Assembly (NCBI GenBank): GCA_963841885.1
Contig: CAWJEK010000009.1
Location: forward strand, 1 to 64,000
Length of the DNA stretch: 64,000 nt
Reading direction: 5' to 3'
Source: Bog-756 sp963841885
Lineage (GTDB): Bacteria > Actinomycetota > Acidimicrobiia > Acidimicrobiales > RAAP-2
Shown: piece after piece, positions 31,610 to 41,288 of the stretch
How the letters are laid out: the number at the start of each line of letters is the position of its first letter
Position numbering within the stretch: the first letter of the stretch is position 1
Made by a program: the position numbers and the translations under genes
Notes under the pieces: model-generated
The model's input: only the letters and a program-made list of their open reading frames with translations
Databases searched by the model: none
What the model was told of the DNA's origin: nothing

Positions 31610-32206
31610 TTGGTCGTCGGGCTCGGCAATCCGGGCGCCGAGTATGCCGGGACCCGCCACAACATCGGCGCCGACGCCGTCGAACGCCTGGTGGCGCGTC
31701 ACCACGGGAGCCTGTCGTCGGAGAAGGGCCTCCACGCCCGGGCCGGCCGGATCCGAATCGGCGACCACGCCGTGCTGTGCGCCGTACCCCTGACCTACAT
31801 GAACGAGTCGGGACAGGCGGTGGCGCCGCTGGTCCACCGGGCCGGACTCGACGGAGCCGACGAGGCGACGGGCGCACCCGCGGTGGCCTCCCGGCTCGTG
31901 GTGGTGCACGACGAACTCGACCTCCCGTCGGGTCGGGTCAAGGTGAAGGTGGGGGGTGGAACGGCGGGGAACAACGGACTCAAATCCGTCCACGCCCACC
32001 TGCACACCGGGGACTACCTGCGGATCCGGATCGGGATCGGCAAGCCCCCGGGGCGGCAACCCGGGGCCGACTACGTGCTGAAACGGCCGGGCAAGGACGA
32101 GCGGGAGATCCTGGCCGGGGCCGCCGAGGTGGCCGCCGATGCCGTCGAGTTGATCGCCACCGCCGGGGTCGAGGCCGCCATGAACCGGATCAACACCGCC
32201 GGCTGA
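31610..32206 (+). CDS. pth: Peptidyl-tRNA hydrolase
   Basis: 198 residues if started at the TTG at 31610, normal for Pth. Family motifs: VVGLGNPGAEYAGTRHNIG with the catalytic His at about 17, LTYMNESG with the substrate-binding Asn, VVHDELDLPSGRVKVK, and GGTAGNNGLKSV. It releases peptides from prematurely dropped peptidyl-tRNA. There is no ATG or GTG between the rplY stop (31551) and the conserved core in this frame, and no well-placed Shine-Dalgarno; GGGAGG lies 30 bases upstream. The start is therefore uncertain: TTG/CTG initiation, or a lost base in the GC-rich run at 31575-31600. Confidence 0.9.
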   Translation: MVVGLGNPGAEYAGTRHNIGADAVERLVARHHGSLSSEKGLHARAGRIRIGDHAVLCAVPLTYMNESGQAVAPLVHRAGLDGADEATGAPAVASRLVVVHDELDLPSGRVKVKVGGGTAGNNGLKSVHAHLHTGDYLRIRIGIGKPPGRQPGADYVLKRPGKDEREILAGAAEVAADAVELIATAGVEAAMNRINTAG

Positions 32207-32339
32207 GGGGCGACCCCGCCGAGCTGACGACGACCCGGACGGTGGTCGTCTCCCGAAGCGCACCGTCTGAGCGCCCACCGAAGGGTGGGAACGACACAGA
32301 TCGCCGAACGTGCCGTCCGGGTGCTTCGCCCGCCCCCGG

Positions 32340-32345
32340 TACCCT
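32340..32345 (+). promoter_or_regulatory. Candidate -10 box of mfd
   Basis: TACCCT ends six bases before the GTG of mfd, so transcription would start at about the first coding base. No Shine-Dalgarno sequence is present, consistent with a leaderless message. Confidence 0.4.
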
Positions 32346-32351
32346 GACCGG

Positions 32352-35300
32352 GTGAGTCTCCGGTCACTGCCCGCCCTGCTCCGCAACGAGCCCGCCATGA
32401 CCAGGGTGGTGGGCGCGCCGGGTGCCACGCTGGCGGTCACCACCCCGGCCCAGGCCTTCGTGTTGGCCGGCCTCCTCCGACTGGGCACCCGGCGGCCCGT
32501 CCTGGTCGTCACGCCGACCGGCGCAGCCGCGTCGCAACTCGCCCACGACCTGGAGGTCTTCGCCGAACCGGACGGTGGCGGCGCTCCCTCGGTCGAGGTG
32601 TTCCCGGCCTGGGAGACGCTTCCCTTCGAACGGGTGAGCCCCGAGGTCCACACCATGGGTCGCAGGCTGCAGCTGCTGTGGCAGCTCGGTGGTCCCGGCC
32701 CCGGCCCCGGCATCGTCGTGGCCCCGGTCAAGGCGGTCCTCCAACGGCTCGGCCCGTGGCGCACCGCGGCCCGGCCCATCCAGGTCGCCCGGGGCGACCG
32801 GGTCGACGTCGAGGAGCTGGTGGCCGGCCTGGTGGGCCTCGGCTACCGACGCGAGTCGATCGTGGAGCACCGGGGCGAACTGGCCGTGCGGGGCGGCATC
32901 GTCGACGTCTTCCCCTCGACGGACGACGAGCCCGTGCGCATCGACCTGTGGGGCGACGAGGTCGACCGACTGACCCGGTTCGACGTGGCCGATCAGCGCT
33001 CCACCGATCCGCTGGACCGGGTCGAACTGTTCGGCTGTCGCGAGCTGGTGGTCGACGAGACCATGCGCAAGCGGGCCGCCGACCTGGTCGGCACCGCACC
33101 CTGGGGGCGCCAGCAGTGGGAGCGCATCGCGGACGGCCAGCAGTTCGACGGTATGGAGTCCTGGCTGCCCTGGCTGGTGGAGGGAGAGGAACTCCTGTGC
33201 GACCAGTTGCCTGATGACGCCCTGGTCGTGCTGGTCGAGCCCCGCCGGATCCGGGACCGCGCCGCCGAACTGCTCGACGAGGAGTCGGCGCTGGCCGACG
33301 CGTTGGCCGATACCTGGGGCCTGGTCGACGGCGTCGACGCCCCGCGCCTGCATGTGCCCTTCGACCGGCTCCTGGCTGACACCACGGCCGCGGTCGTCTC
33401 GCTCGTCCCGACGGCGGAAGGGCCCGAGGTCCCCCAGATCGAGAGCCGGGGGTGGGAGCCCATCCTGGGCGACGGGACCCGGATGGCCGGACAGGTCCGG
33501 GCGCTGACCGAGGCCGGGTACTCGGTGGTCCTGTGCACGTCGACCGCCGGCGGTGCCGACCGCCTGTCGGGCCTGCTCGCCGAGGAGGGTCTGCTCGTGC
33601 CGGTCGCCGCCCCCGACGACGACCTCACGGTGGCCGGGGCGCGCATCGTGGTGGCCACGGTGGACCGTGGATTCGTGCTCCCGGCAAGCCGGGTGGCCGT
33701 GCTCGCCGAATCGGACGTCACCGGCCGGATGCGGCCCCATCGCCAGGCCCGCTCCCGGGCCCGCCCGGTCGACGGCTTCTTCGACGACCTGGCCCCGGGC
33801 AGCTACGTCGTCCATCGTCAGCACGGGGTGGCCCGCTACGGCGGGATGGTGACCCGGACGATGGGCGGGGCGACCCGCGATTACCTGTTGTTGGAGTACC
33901 GCGGAGGCGACCGGCTGTACCTGCCCACCGACCAGATCGAGCTGCTGACGCCCTACGCCGGCGGCGATTCGCCCTCCGTCAACCGGCTGGGCGGCTCGGA
34001 GTGGCAGAAGGCACGGTCCAAGGCGCGGGCCGCCGTCCACGAGATCGCCGAGGAGCTGGTCGCCCTGTACCGGCGCCGACTCGAGGTGCCCGGTCACGCC
34101 TTCGGACCCGACACGCCGTGGCAGGCCGAGCTCGAGTCGTCCTTCCCGTTCGTCGAGACCTCGGACCAGCTCAAGGCCATCGAGGACGTGAAGGCCGACA
34201 TGGAGCGGCCCCAACCCATGGACCGCCTGGTCTGCGGTGACGTCGGATTCGGCAAGACCGAAGTGGCCCTGCGGGCCGTCTTCAAGGCGGTCCAGGACGG
34301 CTACCAGTCCGCCGTCCTGGTGCCGACCACGCTGCTGGCCAGTCAGCACGCCCAGACCTTCGCCGACCGCTACGCCCCGTTCCCGGTGAAGGTGGCGCTG
34401 CTCAGCCGATTCCTCACCAACAGCCAGGCCGCCGAGGTGCTGGCCGGACTGGCGGACGGCTCGATCGACGTCGTGGTGGGCACCCACCGGCTGCTCGGTC
34501 AGGACGTCAGCTTCAAGAAGCTCGGCCTGCTGGTGGTGGACGAGGAGCAGCGCTTCGGGGTGTCCCACAAGGAGTCGATCAAGGCCATGGCCGAGGGGGT
34601 GGACGTCCTCACCCTTACGGCCAGCCCCATCCCCCGCACGCTGGAGATGGCTCTCACCGGTATCCGGGACCTGTCGATGGTCAACACGCCGCCGGCGGCC
34701 CGCCGGCCGATCCTGACCCACGTGGGCGAGTTCGAGGAGGCGGCCGCCTCCGAGGCAATCCGCCGTGAGCTGCTCCGGGAGGGACAGGTGTTCTACGTCC
34801 ACAACCGGGTGCAGTCGATCGAGGCCACCGCCCAGCGGGTCCGGGCCATGGCGCCCGAGGCCCGCGTGGCGGTGGCCCACGGGCAGATGGACGAGGGCTC
34901 GCTCGAACAGGTGGTCCTCGACTTCTGGCAGGGGTCCTACGACGTACTGGTGTGTACGACGATCGTCGAGTCCGGCATCGACATGCCCACCGTCAACACC
35001 CTGGTGGTCGACCGCGCCGACCTGCTCGGGCTGGGTCAGCTGCACCAGCTGCGGGGCCGCGTCGGGCGGGCCGGCATGCGGGCCTACGCGTACCTGTTCC
35101 ATCCGGCGGACCGGGTGCTGTCGGAGACCGCCTACGAGCGGCTCCGCACCATCGGCGACCACACGGAGCTGGGCTCGGGCTTCAAGATCGCTCTCCGGGA
35201 CCTGCAGATACGGGGTGCCGGCAACCTGCTGGGACGCGACCAGTCGGGCCACATCGCGGCCATCGGCTACGACCTGTACGTCCAGATGGTCTCCGAGGCC

Positions 35301-35825
35301 GTGTCCGAGTTGAAGGGGGAGCCCCGTCCGCAGCCCGTCGAGCTGTCGGTCGACCTGCCCGACGCCGCCCACCTCCCCCCGGACTACGTCGAGGCCGAGG
35401 ACGTCCGACTCGAGGCCTACCGCCGCCTGTCCGCGGTGCGATCGGTGGCCGAGGTCGAGGACGTGCGGGCCGAATGGCTGGACCGTTTCGGCCCGCTGCC
35501 GGCGCCGGCGGCCGCCCTCCTCGAGGTCGCCCTGCTCCGGGTGGAGTGCCTGCGCCTCGGGGTGGACGACCTGGCCGTCTCGGTGCCCCGGTTCGCTTCC
35601 GAGGGGGCCGGTCCCCGCGGCGGCCCGGGCGGACGGGCGGTGGCCAAGCTGACCCCCGTCCTCCTGCCGACCTCGGCCGAAGTGCGCCTGCGCCGACTGG
35701 CCCCGGGTGGCACGTACCAGGACGAGGCCCGACGACTGACGGTCCCGATCGCCCCGGACCCGGACACCGGTGGGTATGCGCCGGTGCTGGTGCGACTGCT
35801 GCGCGAGCTGGTTCCGTCCGATTGA
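32352..35825 (+). CDS. mfd: Transcription-repair coupling factor
   Basis: 1157 residues from the GTG at 32352; an ORF codon 14 residues earlier is less likely because the -10 box lies between. Domain order is complete: UvrB-like module (about 1-330; VFPAWETLPFERVSPE, EEHRGELAVRGGIVDVFP-like), RNAP-interaction CarD-like domain (about 470-570; LAPGSYVVHRQHGVARYGGM), RecG-like helicase (VCGDVGFGKTEVALRAV Walker A, VVDEEQRFGVSHKE, LTASPIPRTLEMAL, VCTTIVESGIDMP, QLRGRVGR) and C-terminal TRCF domain. It removes stalled RNA polymerase and recruits UvrA. Followed closely by the SurA-like gene. Confidence 0.98.
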   Translation: MSLRSLPALLRNEPAMTRVVGAPGATLAVTTPAQAFVLAGLLRLGTRRPVLVVTPTGAAASQLAHDLEVFAEPDGGGAPSVEVFPAWETLPFERVSPEVHTMGRRLQLLWQLGGPGPGPGIVVAPVKAVLQRLGPWRTAARPIQVARGDRVDVEELVAGLVGLGYRRESIVEHRGELAVRGGIVDVFPSTDDEPVRIDLWGDEVDRLTRFDVADQRSTDPLDRVELFGCRELVVDETMRKRAADLVGTAPWGRQQWERIADGQQFDGMESWLPWLVEGEELLCDQLPDDALVVLVEPRRIRDRAAELLDEESALADALADTWGLVDGVDAPRLHVPFDRLLADTTAAVVSLVPTAEGPEVPQIESRGWEPILGDGTRMAGQVRALTEAGYSVVLCTSTAGGADRLSGLLAEEGLLVPVAAPDDDLTVAGARIVVATVDRGFVLPASRVAVLAESDVTGRMRPHRQARSRARPVDGFFDDLAPGSYVVHRQHGVARYGGMVTRTMGGATRDYLLLEYRGGDRLYLPTDQIELLTPYAGGDSPSVNRLGGSEWQKARSKARAAVHEIAEELVALYRRRLEVPGHAFGPDTPWQAELESSFPFVETSDQLKAIEDVKADMERPQPMDRLVCGDVGFGKTEVALRAVFKAVQDGYQSAVLVPTTLLASQHAQTFADRYAPFPVKVALLSRFLTNSQAAEVLAGLADGSIDVVVGTHRLLGQDVSFKKLGLLVVDEEQRFGVSHKESIKAMAEGVDVLTLTASPIPRTLEMALTGIRDLSMVNTPPAARRPILTHVGEFEEAAASEAIRRELLREGQVFYVHNRVQSIEATAQRVRAMAPEARVAVAHGQMDEGSLEQVVLDFWQGSYDVLVCTTIVESGIDMPTVNTLVVDRADLLGLGQLHQLRGRVGRAGMRAYAYLFHPADRVLSETAYERLRTIGDHTELGSGFKIALRDLQIRGAGNLLGRDQSGHIAAIGYDLYVQMVSEAVSELKGEPRPQPVELSVDLPDAAHLPPDYVEAEDVRLEAYRRLSAVRSVAEVEDVRAEWLDRFGPLPAPAAALLEVALLRVECLRLGVDDLAVSVPRFASEGAGPRGGPGGRAVAKLTPVLLPTSAEVRLRRLAPGGTYQDEARRLTVPIAPDPDTGGYAPVLVRLLRELVPSD

Positions 35826-35859
35826 GTGGCCGCGCCCCGGTCGATATCCCCGGCCCCGG

Positions 35860-35865
35860 TAGCAT
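35860..35865 (+). promoter_or_regulatory. Candidate -10 box of the SurA-like gene
   Basis: TAGCAT ends seven bases before the GTG start and no Shine-Dalgarno sequence is present, matching the leaderless pattern at mfd and prs. Confidence 0.38.
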
Positions 35866-35872
35866 CGCCGCC

Positions 35873-37084
35873 GTGAAGCGCATCTCCTCCGGTCTCCTCG
35901 CCGTCCTCGCCGTCCTCGCCACCGGCGCCGCCACCTCGGCGTGCCAGGTCACCCCGGTCGCCGCCACCGTCAACGGCGACACGATCCCGGTGTCCACGCT
36001 CAACGCCCAGCTGGACACCCTCAGTCAGACCACGGCGGGCCAATGCCTGGTCTCCCTCACCTACCCCGACTCCGTCAGCCTGTCGACCACGGGCAGCGGG
36101 GGAGTGGGCACCTACTCCACCGGGTTCGCCTCGACGGTGCTCGGCTCGTCCGTCTACAACCTCCTGGCCGTGCAGTACGCGGAGTCCCACGGCCTGCACG
36201 TCAGCGCCGCCGACCTCGACGCCGCCCAGTCCGCCTACGAGTCGACGCTGTCGGGGGCCATCGAGTCCCAGGCCCAGCAGGACTCGGCCCTCGGGGGTAC
36301 GTCGAGCTGTACGAAGTCCGATGGAACGGCGCTGACCGGAGCCGAAGTCCTCGAGGGTCTGCCGGCGGGCGTACGGGACGTCGAGATCACCAACCAGGCC
36401 GTCGAGACCCTCCTGCTCGCCCGCGGGGCCGACCTGTCGGATGCCGCCGTCCTCAAGTACTACCTCGACAACCCGACGGACTTCACCCTCGACTGCGTCG
36501 GCGTGATCGTGGTGGCCGACCAGGCCACGGCCGACACCGTCTACAACCAGTTGAACGCCGGGGCCTCGTTCGCGTCGTTGGCCCAGTCGAAGTCGATCGA
36601 TTCCAAGACGGCCGCCGCCGGTGGTCAGCTGGGCTGCAACTTCCCCGAGACGGAGGTGCTGCAGTCCCTGCAGGTGTCCTCGCTGACCGTCGGCAAGCCG
36701 GTCACCCCCGAGCAGACCCAGTCCGGCGATTGGGAGGTCTTCCAGGTCACCAGCCGCACCCTGGTCCCCGTCACCGAGGTGACCTCGCAGATCCGTGAGG
36801 CGCTCCTCGAGACCACGGCCAACCGGGCGCACGTCTCGACCGAGGTCCTGGCCTACTCCAAGCACGCCTCGATCGACGTCAACCCGCAGTACGGCACCTG
36901 GACCGACGCCCGGATCGTCCCGCCGCCGACTCCGCCGACCCGGTACCTCCTGCCCCACTACTCCTCGACCCTGAGCGGCGCAGGCCGTGCGTCCACGCCC
37001 ACCGGCTCGTCGACGTCGACCGGCTCGTCCACGTCCACCGGCACGGGCGGCTCGTCCACGTCCACCGGCTCCGCCGCAGGCTGA
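35873..37084 (+). CDS. SurA/PrsA-like peptidyl-prolyl isomerase lipoprotein
   Basis: 403 residues from GTG 35873. The N terminus (VKRISSGLLAVLAVLATGAATSAC) is a signal peptide with a cysteine at about residue 24 that could be lipidated, although the lipobox TSAC is degenerate. A SurA N-like helical region (VNGDTIPVSTLNAQLDTL) and a parvulin-like domain (KYYLDNPTDF, FASLAQSKSID, GGQLGCNF, GDWEVFQVTSRT) follow. It probably folds exported proteins outside the membrane. The last 35 residues are a Ser/Thr/Gly-rich tail of STSTG repeats. SurA_N-type genes next to mazG and mfd are common in actinobacteria. Isomerase activity is inferred; the parvulin core is divergent. Confidence 0.82.
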   Translation: MKRISSGLLAVLAVLATGAATSACQVTPVAATVNGDTIPVSTLNAQLDTLSQTTAGQCLVSLTYPDSVSLSTTGSGGVGTYSTGFASTVLGSSVYNLLAVQYAESHGLHVSAADLDAAQSAYESTLSGAIESQAQQDSALGGTSSCTKSDGTALTGAEVLEGLPAGVRDVEITNQAVETLLLARGADLSDAAVLKYYLDNPTDFTLDCVGVIVVADQATADTVYNQLNAGASFASLAQSKSIDSKTAAAGGQLGCNFPETEVLQSLQVSSLTVGKPVTPEQTQSGDWEVFQVTSRTLVPVTEVTSQIREALLETTANRAHVSTEVLAYSKHASIDVNPQYGTWTDARIVPPPTPPTRYLLPHYSSTLSGAGRASTPTGSSTSTGSSTSTGTGGSSTSTGSAAG

Positions 37085-37091
37085 GCCCACC

Positions 37092-38522
37092 GTGACCGGC
37101 CGAATCGACGTCGTCGGACTGGGACCGGCCGGTAGCGACCTCATCACGGCGGGGACGAGGGAGATCCTGGACGCGGCCGACCACGTCTTCCTGCGCACCG
37201 GCCGCCACCCGGCCGCCGACGCGGTGGACGGGGCCGGCACGTTCGACCGCCACTACGAATCGGCCGATACCTTCGACGCCGTCTACCGCGCCATCGTCGC
37301 CGACCTGGTGGACGCCGCCACCTCGGGCGGCCCGGTGGCCTACGCGGTGCCGGGATCGCCTACGGTGGCGGAGCGCACCGTGGCCCTGCTGGCCGAGGAG
37401 CCCCGGGTCGTGGCCGGGGACGTGACCGTCGTGGTCCATCCCTCGGTCTCCTTCCTCGACCTGGCCTTCGTCCGGCTCGGGGTCGATCCGGTGGACGCCG
37501 GGGTCCGGCTGGTCGACGCCGAGCGTTTCGCCCTCGACGCGGCCGGGGAGCGCGGTCCGCTCCTCGTCGCCCAGTGCTGGAGCCGTCAGGTGCTCTCCGA
37601 CGTGAAGCTCTCCGTGGAGGAGGCGCCGGATGAACCGGTCACGCTCCTGCACCATCTGGGCCTCCCCGACGAGCAGGTCATTGAGGTGCGGTGGGAGGAG
37701 ATCGACCGCACCCTCGAGGCCGACCACCTGACGTCGTTGTGGGTGCCCCGGCTCTCCTCCCCGGTGGCGGGCGAGCTGGTGGCCCTCGACGAGCTCGTCC
37801 ACACGTTGCGGGAGAGGTGCCCGTGGGACCGTCGACAGACCCACGCGTCGCTGGGCCGGCACCTGCTCGAGGAGTCCTACGAGGTGCTGGAGGCCATCGA
37901 CGCGCTGGCCGCCGTGGACGCGGCACCCGGTGATCCCGACGACGGTCGGACCGCCGCCGACGCCGCCTCGGCCGTCGCCCACCTCGAGGAGGAGCTCGGC
38001 GACCTCCTGTTCCAGGTGTACTTCCATGCCACGCTGGCCGCCGAGGAGGGGCGCTTCACGCTGGCCGACGTGGCCCGGGGGGTGCACGACAAGCTCGTCT
38101 CGCGGCACCCGCACGTCTTCGGCGACGTCCGCGCGGACACGGCCGATGACGTGGCCGCCAACTGGGAGGCCATCAAGAAGGTGGAGAAGGGACGCTCCAG
38201 CGTGACCGAGGGGATCCCGGCCGCCCTGCCGGCGCTGGCGTTGGCCGCCAAGCTCCAGCGGAAGGCCGCGGCCATCGGGATGGTGCTGCCCGGACTGGCC
38301 GCCGAGGCCGACCGGGTGGCCGCCGGCGTGAGTCGCCTGGCCGCGGAGGGAGACGACGTCTCGGTGGCCGACGGGGAGGGCGGGGCCCACGCCCGGGCCG
38401 AGGATGTCGGGGACCTGCTCTTCGCCACGGTCGCGGTGGCCCGGGCGCTGGGCGTCGACCCCGAGACCGCTCTGCTGTCCCGCTCGGTCGCCTTCCGCTC
38501 CGAGGTCGAGGCCCGCGGCTGA
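37092..38522 (+). CDS. mazG: MazG-type nucleotide pyrophosphohydrolase with N-terminal tetrapyrrole-methylase-like domain
   Basis: 476 residues from GTG 37092, seven bases after the preceding stop. The N-terminal 215 residues resemble the SAM-dependent tetrapyrrole methylase fold (VVGLGPAGSDLITAG, AYAVPGSPTVAERTV), as in YabN. The C-terminal MazG region begins at ELVHTLRERCPWDRRQTH and has the metal-binding EESYEVLEAID and EEELGDLLFQV motifs, then HPHVFGDV and a second weaker MazG-like segment. It hydrolyses non-canonical (d)NTPs to monophosphates, cleaning the nucleotide pool. Co-linear with mfd and eno. Confidence 0.93.
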   Translation: MTGRIDVVGLGPAGSDLITAGTREILDAADHVFLRTGRHPAADAVDGAGTFDRHYESADTFDAVYRAIVADLVDAATSGGPVAYAVPGSPTVAERTVALLAEEPRVVAGDVTVVVHPSVSFLDLAFVRLGVDPVDAGVRLVDAERFALDAAGERGPLLVAQCWSRQVLSDVKLSVEEAPDEPVTLLHHLGLPDEQVIEVRWEEIDRTLEADHLTSLWVPRLSSPVAGELVALDELVHTLRERCPWDRRQTHASLGRHLLEESYEVLEAIDALAAVDAAPGDPDDGRTAADAASAVAHLEEELGDLLFQVYFHATLAAEEGRFTLADVARGVHDKLVSRHPHVFGDVRADTADDVAANWEAIKKVEKGRSSVTEGIPAALPALALAAKLQRKAAAIGMVLPGLAAEADRVAAGVSRLAAEGDDVSVADGEGGAHARAEDVGDLLFATVAVARALGVDPETALLSRSVAFRSEVEARG

Positions 38523-38639
38523 CGGGTCGGTGCGGCGCCCGTGCGCGCCGCCGATGTCCGAATTGCCGGAGAATTCCCTGGTCCGGGGGGTGGTGGGTGG
38601 TAGCGTTTCGCTCACCCCGAGTAGGAGTGACCGCCCACA

Positions 38640-39930
38640 GTGAGCTTGATCGAACAGGTAATCGGCCGGGAGGTCCTCGACTCCCGCGGCAATCCCACCG
38701 TCGAGGTGGAGGTGGTACTCGACTCGGGAGCCTCCGGTCGGGCCATCGTGCCGTCGGGCGCATCCACGGGGAGCTTCGAGGCCGTGGAGCTGCGCGACGG
38801 TGGCGCCCGTTACCGGGGCAAGGGCGTCCTGTCCGCCGTCGCCAACGTGAACGGCGAGATCGCCGACTTCCTCGAGGGCTTCGACGCCCTGGACCAGCGG
38901 GCCGTCGACCTGGCCATGATCGACGCCGACGGCACCCCGAACAAAGGTCGCCTCGGCGCCAACGCCATCCTCGGCGTGTCGTTGGCGACGGCCCGGGCGG
39001 CGGCCGACGAGCTCGATCTGCCGCTCTACCGCTACGTGGGCGGGTCCGACGCCCACGTACTGCCGGTGCCGATGATGAACGTGGTCAACGGGGGCGTCCA
39101 TGCCGACAACTCCATCGACCTCCAGGAGTTCATGATCATGCCCGTCGGCGCGGCCTCCTTCCGCGAGGCCCTGCAGTGGGGGGTCGAGACGTACCACGCC
39201 CTGGCCGGGGTGCTGCACGACCGGGGTCTGTCCACCGCGGTCGGTGACGAGGGTGGCTTCGCCCCGAACCTGGCGCACAACGAGGACGCCGTCCGCATCC
39301 TGGTCGAGGCCATCGAGGCGGCGGGCCGGGTGCCGGGTGAGGACATCGCCATCGCCATGGACCCGGCCAGCAGTGAGTTCTACCGGGACGGCAGCTACGT
39401 GCTGTCCGGCGAGGGACGGACGTTGTCGTCGGACGAGTTGGTCGCGTACTACGTCGACCTGATCGGCCGGTACCCGATCGTCTCGCTGGAGGACGGTATG
39501 GCCGAGGACGACTGGGACGGGTGGTCCTCGCTCACGGCCGAACTCGGATCCAAGGTCCAGCTCGTCGGGGACGACCTGTTCGTCACCAGTGAGGAACGGC
39601 TGCGCCGCGGCATCGACGGGGGCACCGCCAACTCCATCCTCATCAAGGTCAACCAGATCGGCACGCTCTCCGAGACGCTCGGGACCATGGACCTGGCCAC
39701 CCGCAATGCGTACACCTGCGTGATGTCCCACCGCTCGGGCGAGACGGAGGACACGTCCATCGCCGACCTGGCGGTGGCCACCAACTGCGGGCAGATCAAG
39801 ACCGGCGCCCCGGCGCGTTCCGACCGTGTCGCCAAGTACAACCAGCTGCTCCGGATCGAGGAGCAGCTCGGGGGAGTCGGCCGCGTTCCGTGGCGCGTCG
39901 GCACTGGCCCCGAGAGGTGCCGCGCGGTGA
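38640..39930 (+). CDS. eno: Enolase (apparent frameshift in the last 20 codons)
   Basis: About 429 residues from GTG 38640, with AGGAGT ten bases upstream and a TAGCGT box further up. All landmarks are present: EVLDSRGNPTVEVE, GASTGSFEA, GANAILGVSLA, PMMNVVNGGVHADN, VGDEGGFAPN, SLEDGMAEDDW, LIKVNQIGT, MSHRSGETED and QIKTGAPARSDRVAKYN. It converts 2-phosphoglycerate to phosphoenolpyruvate. In the given sequence the frame stays open past the end of the protein. Dropping one G from the GGGGG run at 39870-39874 restores the expected terminus, EQLGESAAFRGASALAPRGAAR followed by TGA at 39928. The extra base is most likely a sequencing error. Confidence 0.95.
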
Positions 39931-40776
39931 GCCGGGGGCTCCACACCAAGGGGAAGCCGGACACCCGACGGTCCTCCTCGGCGCGCCCGACCGGGCGCCC
40001 GACGTCGGTCGCTCGGAGACGGAGTGCGCCGGCGTCGACCCGGACCCGGACCTCCCGGCCCTCCAAGCGTCGTTCCCCGAAGGCCACCGCCGCTCGGACG
40101 GTGGCGGCCGGCCGCATCGCCACCTCCACGCGCCGTCCCGCCGACCGTACGGGGTCGTCCGGCCGGAAGTCCGCCCGCACGCCGTCGGGTTCCCGCCCGG
40201 CCGCGGCTCAGCGCGGCGGCTCCCAGGTCCGGACACCGGAGGAGCGGGCGGCGATAGAGACCCGGCGGAACCGCGTCCCGGTCGTGCTCGGGGCGGTCGC
40301 CGCCGTCGTCATCCTCGTGACCAGTTTCCCGCTGACGGTCCTCCTCGGCCAGCATCACCAGATCTCGGCCGAAGCGGCCCAATTGAGCCAGCTCCAGCAC
40401 GAGAACGGTCTCCTGTCGGAACAGAAGCAGCAACTCGCCTCGAACGCCGAGGTGAAGCGGCTGGCCCAGCAGAACTATCAGCTGGTGGAGCCCGGGCAGT
40501 CGCTGTACGACATCCTGCCGGGTGATGGCCAGACGGCCGCCGCCCCCGGGCAGCCCGACGACGGGCGACCCCGCGTCCCAACCGCTGGTGTCGCCCGCCG
40601 AAGCTCCCAACATGTCCCCCGACCCGGGGCTCCCGTCCACCACGGGTGTCGGGTCGGGGTCCCCGGCCGCTCCGACCTCGACCTCCGGTTCGACCTCGAC
40701 ATCGGCCTCCGGTGTCCGGGCGCCGTCCGGCGGCTTCTGGTCCCGGGTGGGCTCGTCGCTCGAATTCTGGAAGTGA
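39927..40776 (+). CDS. FtsB/DivIC-family septum formation protein (one apparent frameshift)
   Basis: Starts at GTG 39927 inside the corrected enolase stop (GTGA). A Ser/Thr/Arg-rich basic tail of about 115 residues is followed by one transmembrane helix (VPVVLGAVAAVVILVTSFPLTVLL), then a coiled coil (AQLSQLQHENGLLSEQKQQL) and the family sequence RLAQQNYQLVEPGQSLYDILPG. It should act in the divisome with FtsL and FtsQ. The frame shifts by +1 near the CCCCCGGG at 40543-40550; after correction the protein ends GGFWSRVGSSLEFWK, the aromatic C-terminal pattern typical of actinobacterial FtsB, at TGA 40774. About 282 residues in total. Confidence 0.85.
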
Positions 40777-41237
40777 CCCCCACCGGGGCGTCGGCCGACG
40801 ACGTCGCCCGGGTCACCGAGCTGCTCGGCCGGACACCGGCCGGCGCCTTCGAGGTGGTGGTGCGGGCCGCCGACGGCACTCCGGCCGTCCTGGCCAACGC
40901 TCCCTTCCTGGAGGACGGGACCCCGATGCCCACCCGCTACTGGCTGTGCGACCCCCACCTGCGGGAGGCGGTGAGCCGACTCGAGTCGACCGGGGGGGTC
41001 CGGGCGGCGGAGGCCGAGGTCCCCGCCGCCCGTATCGCCGCCGCCCACGCCGCCTACGCCGCGGAGCGGGACGCGCTCATCGACCCGGACCACCCGGGAC
41101 CCCGGCCGTCCGGCGGCGTGGGAGGCACCCGCGCGGGCGTCAAGTGCCTCCACGCCCACCTGGCGTGGTGGCTGACCGGCGCCGACGACCCCGTCGGGGA
41201 GTGGACCGCGCGGCGGATCGGACTGCACCCGGCCTGA
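40773..41237 (+). CDS. DUF501 protein
   Basis: 154 residues from GTG 40773, overlapping the ftsB stop (GTGA). Family features: ADDVARVTELLGR, FLEDGTPMPTRYWLCDPHLREAVSRLES and, near the end, GVKCLHAHLAWWLTGADDPVGEW. DUF501 proteins are almost always encoded between ftsB and ppx in actinobacteria; their function is not known. The conserved GVKCLHAH segment contains Cys and His residues that could bind a metal or serve catalysis, which is speculation. Confidence 0.92.
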   Translation: MTPTGASADDVARVTELLGRTPAGAFEVVVRAADGTPAVLANAPFLEDGTPMPTRYWLCDPHLREAVSRLESTGGVRAAEAEVPAARIAAAHAAYAAERDALIDPDHPGPRPSGGVGGTRAGVKCLHAHLAWWLTGADDPVGEWTARRIGLHPA

Positions 41238-41288
41238 CCGGCCCGATCCACGATGGTCGGGTGCGGGACCGCGTGGTAGCAAGTCCCC

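Noticed and set aside
38640..41237. A single open frame joining enolase, an FtsB-like membrane/coil part and DUF501 (865 residues).
   Set aside because: Two +1 indels explain it. Removing a G at 39870-39874 restores the normal enolase end and TGA at 39928, and correcting near 40545 restores a normal FtsB end at 40774 with DUF501 starting at the overlapping GTG. The usual three separate genes result.
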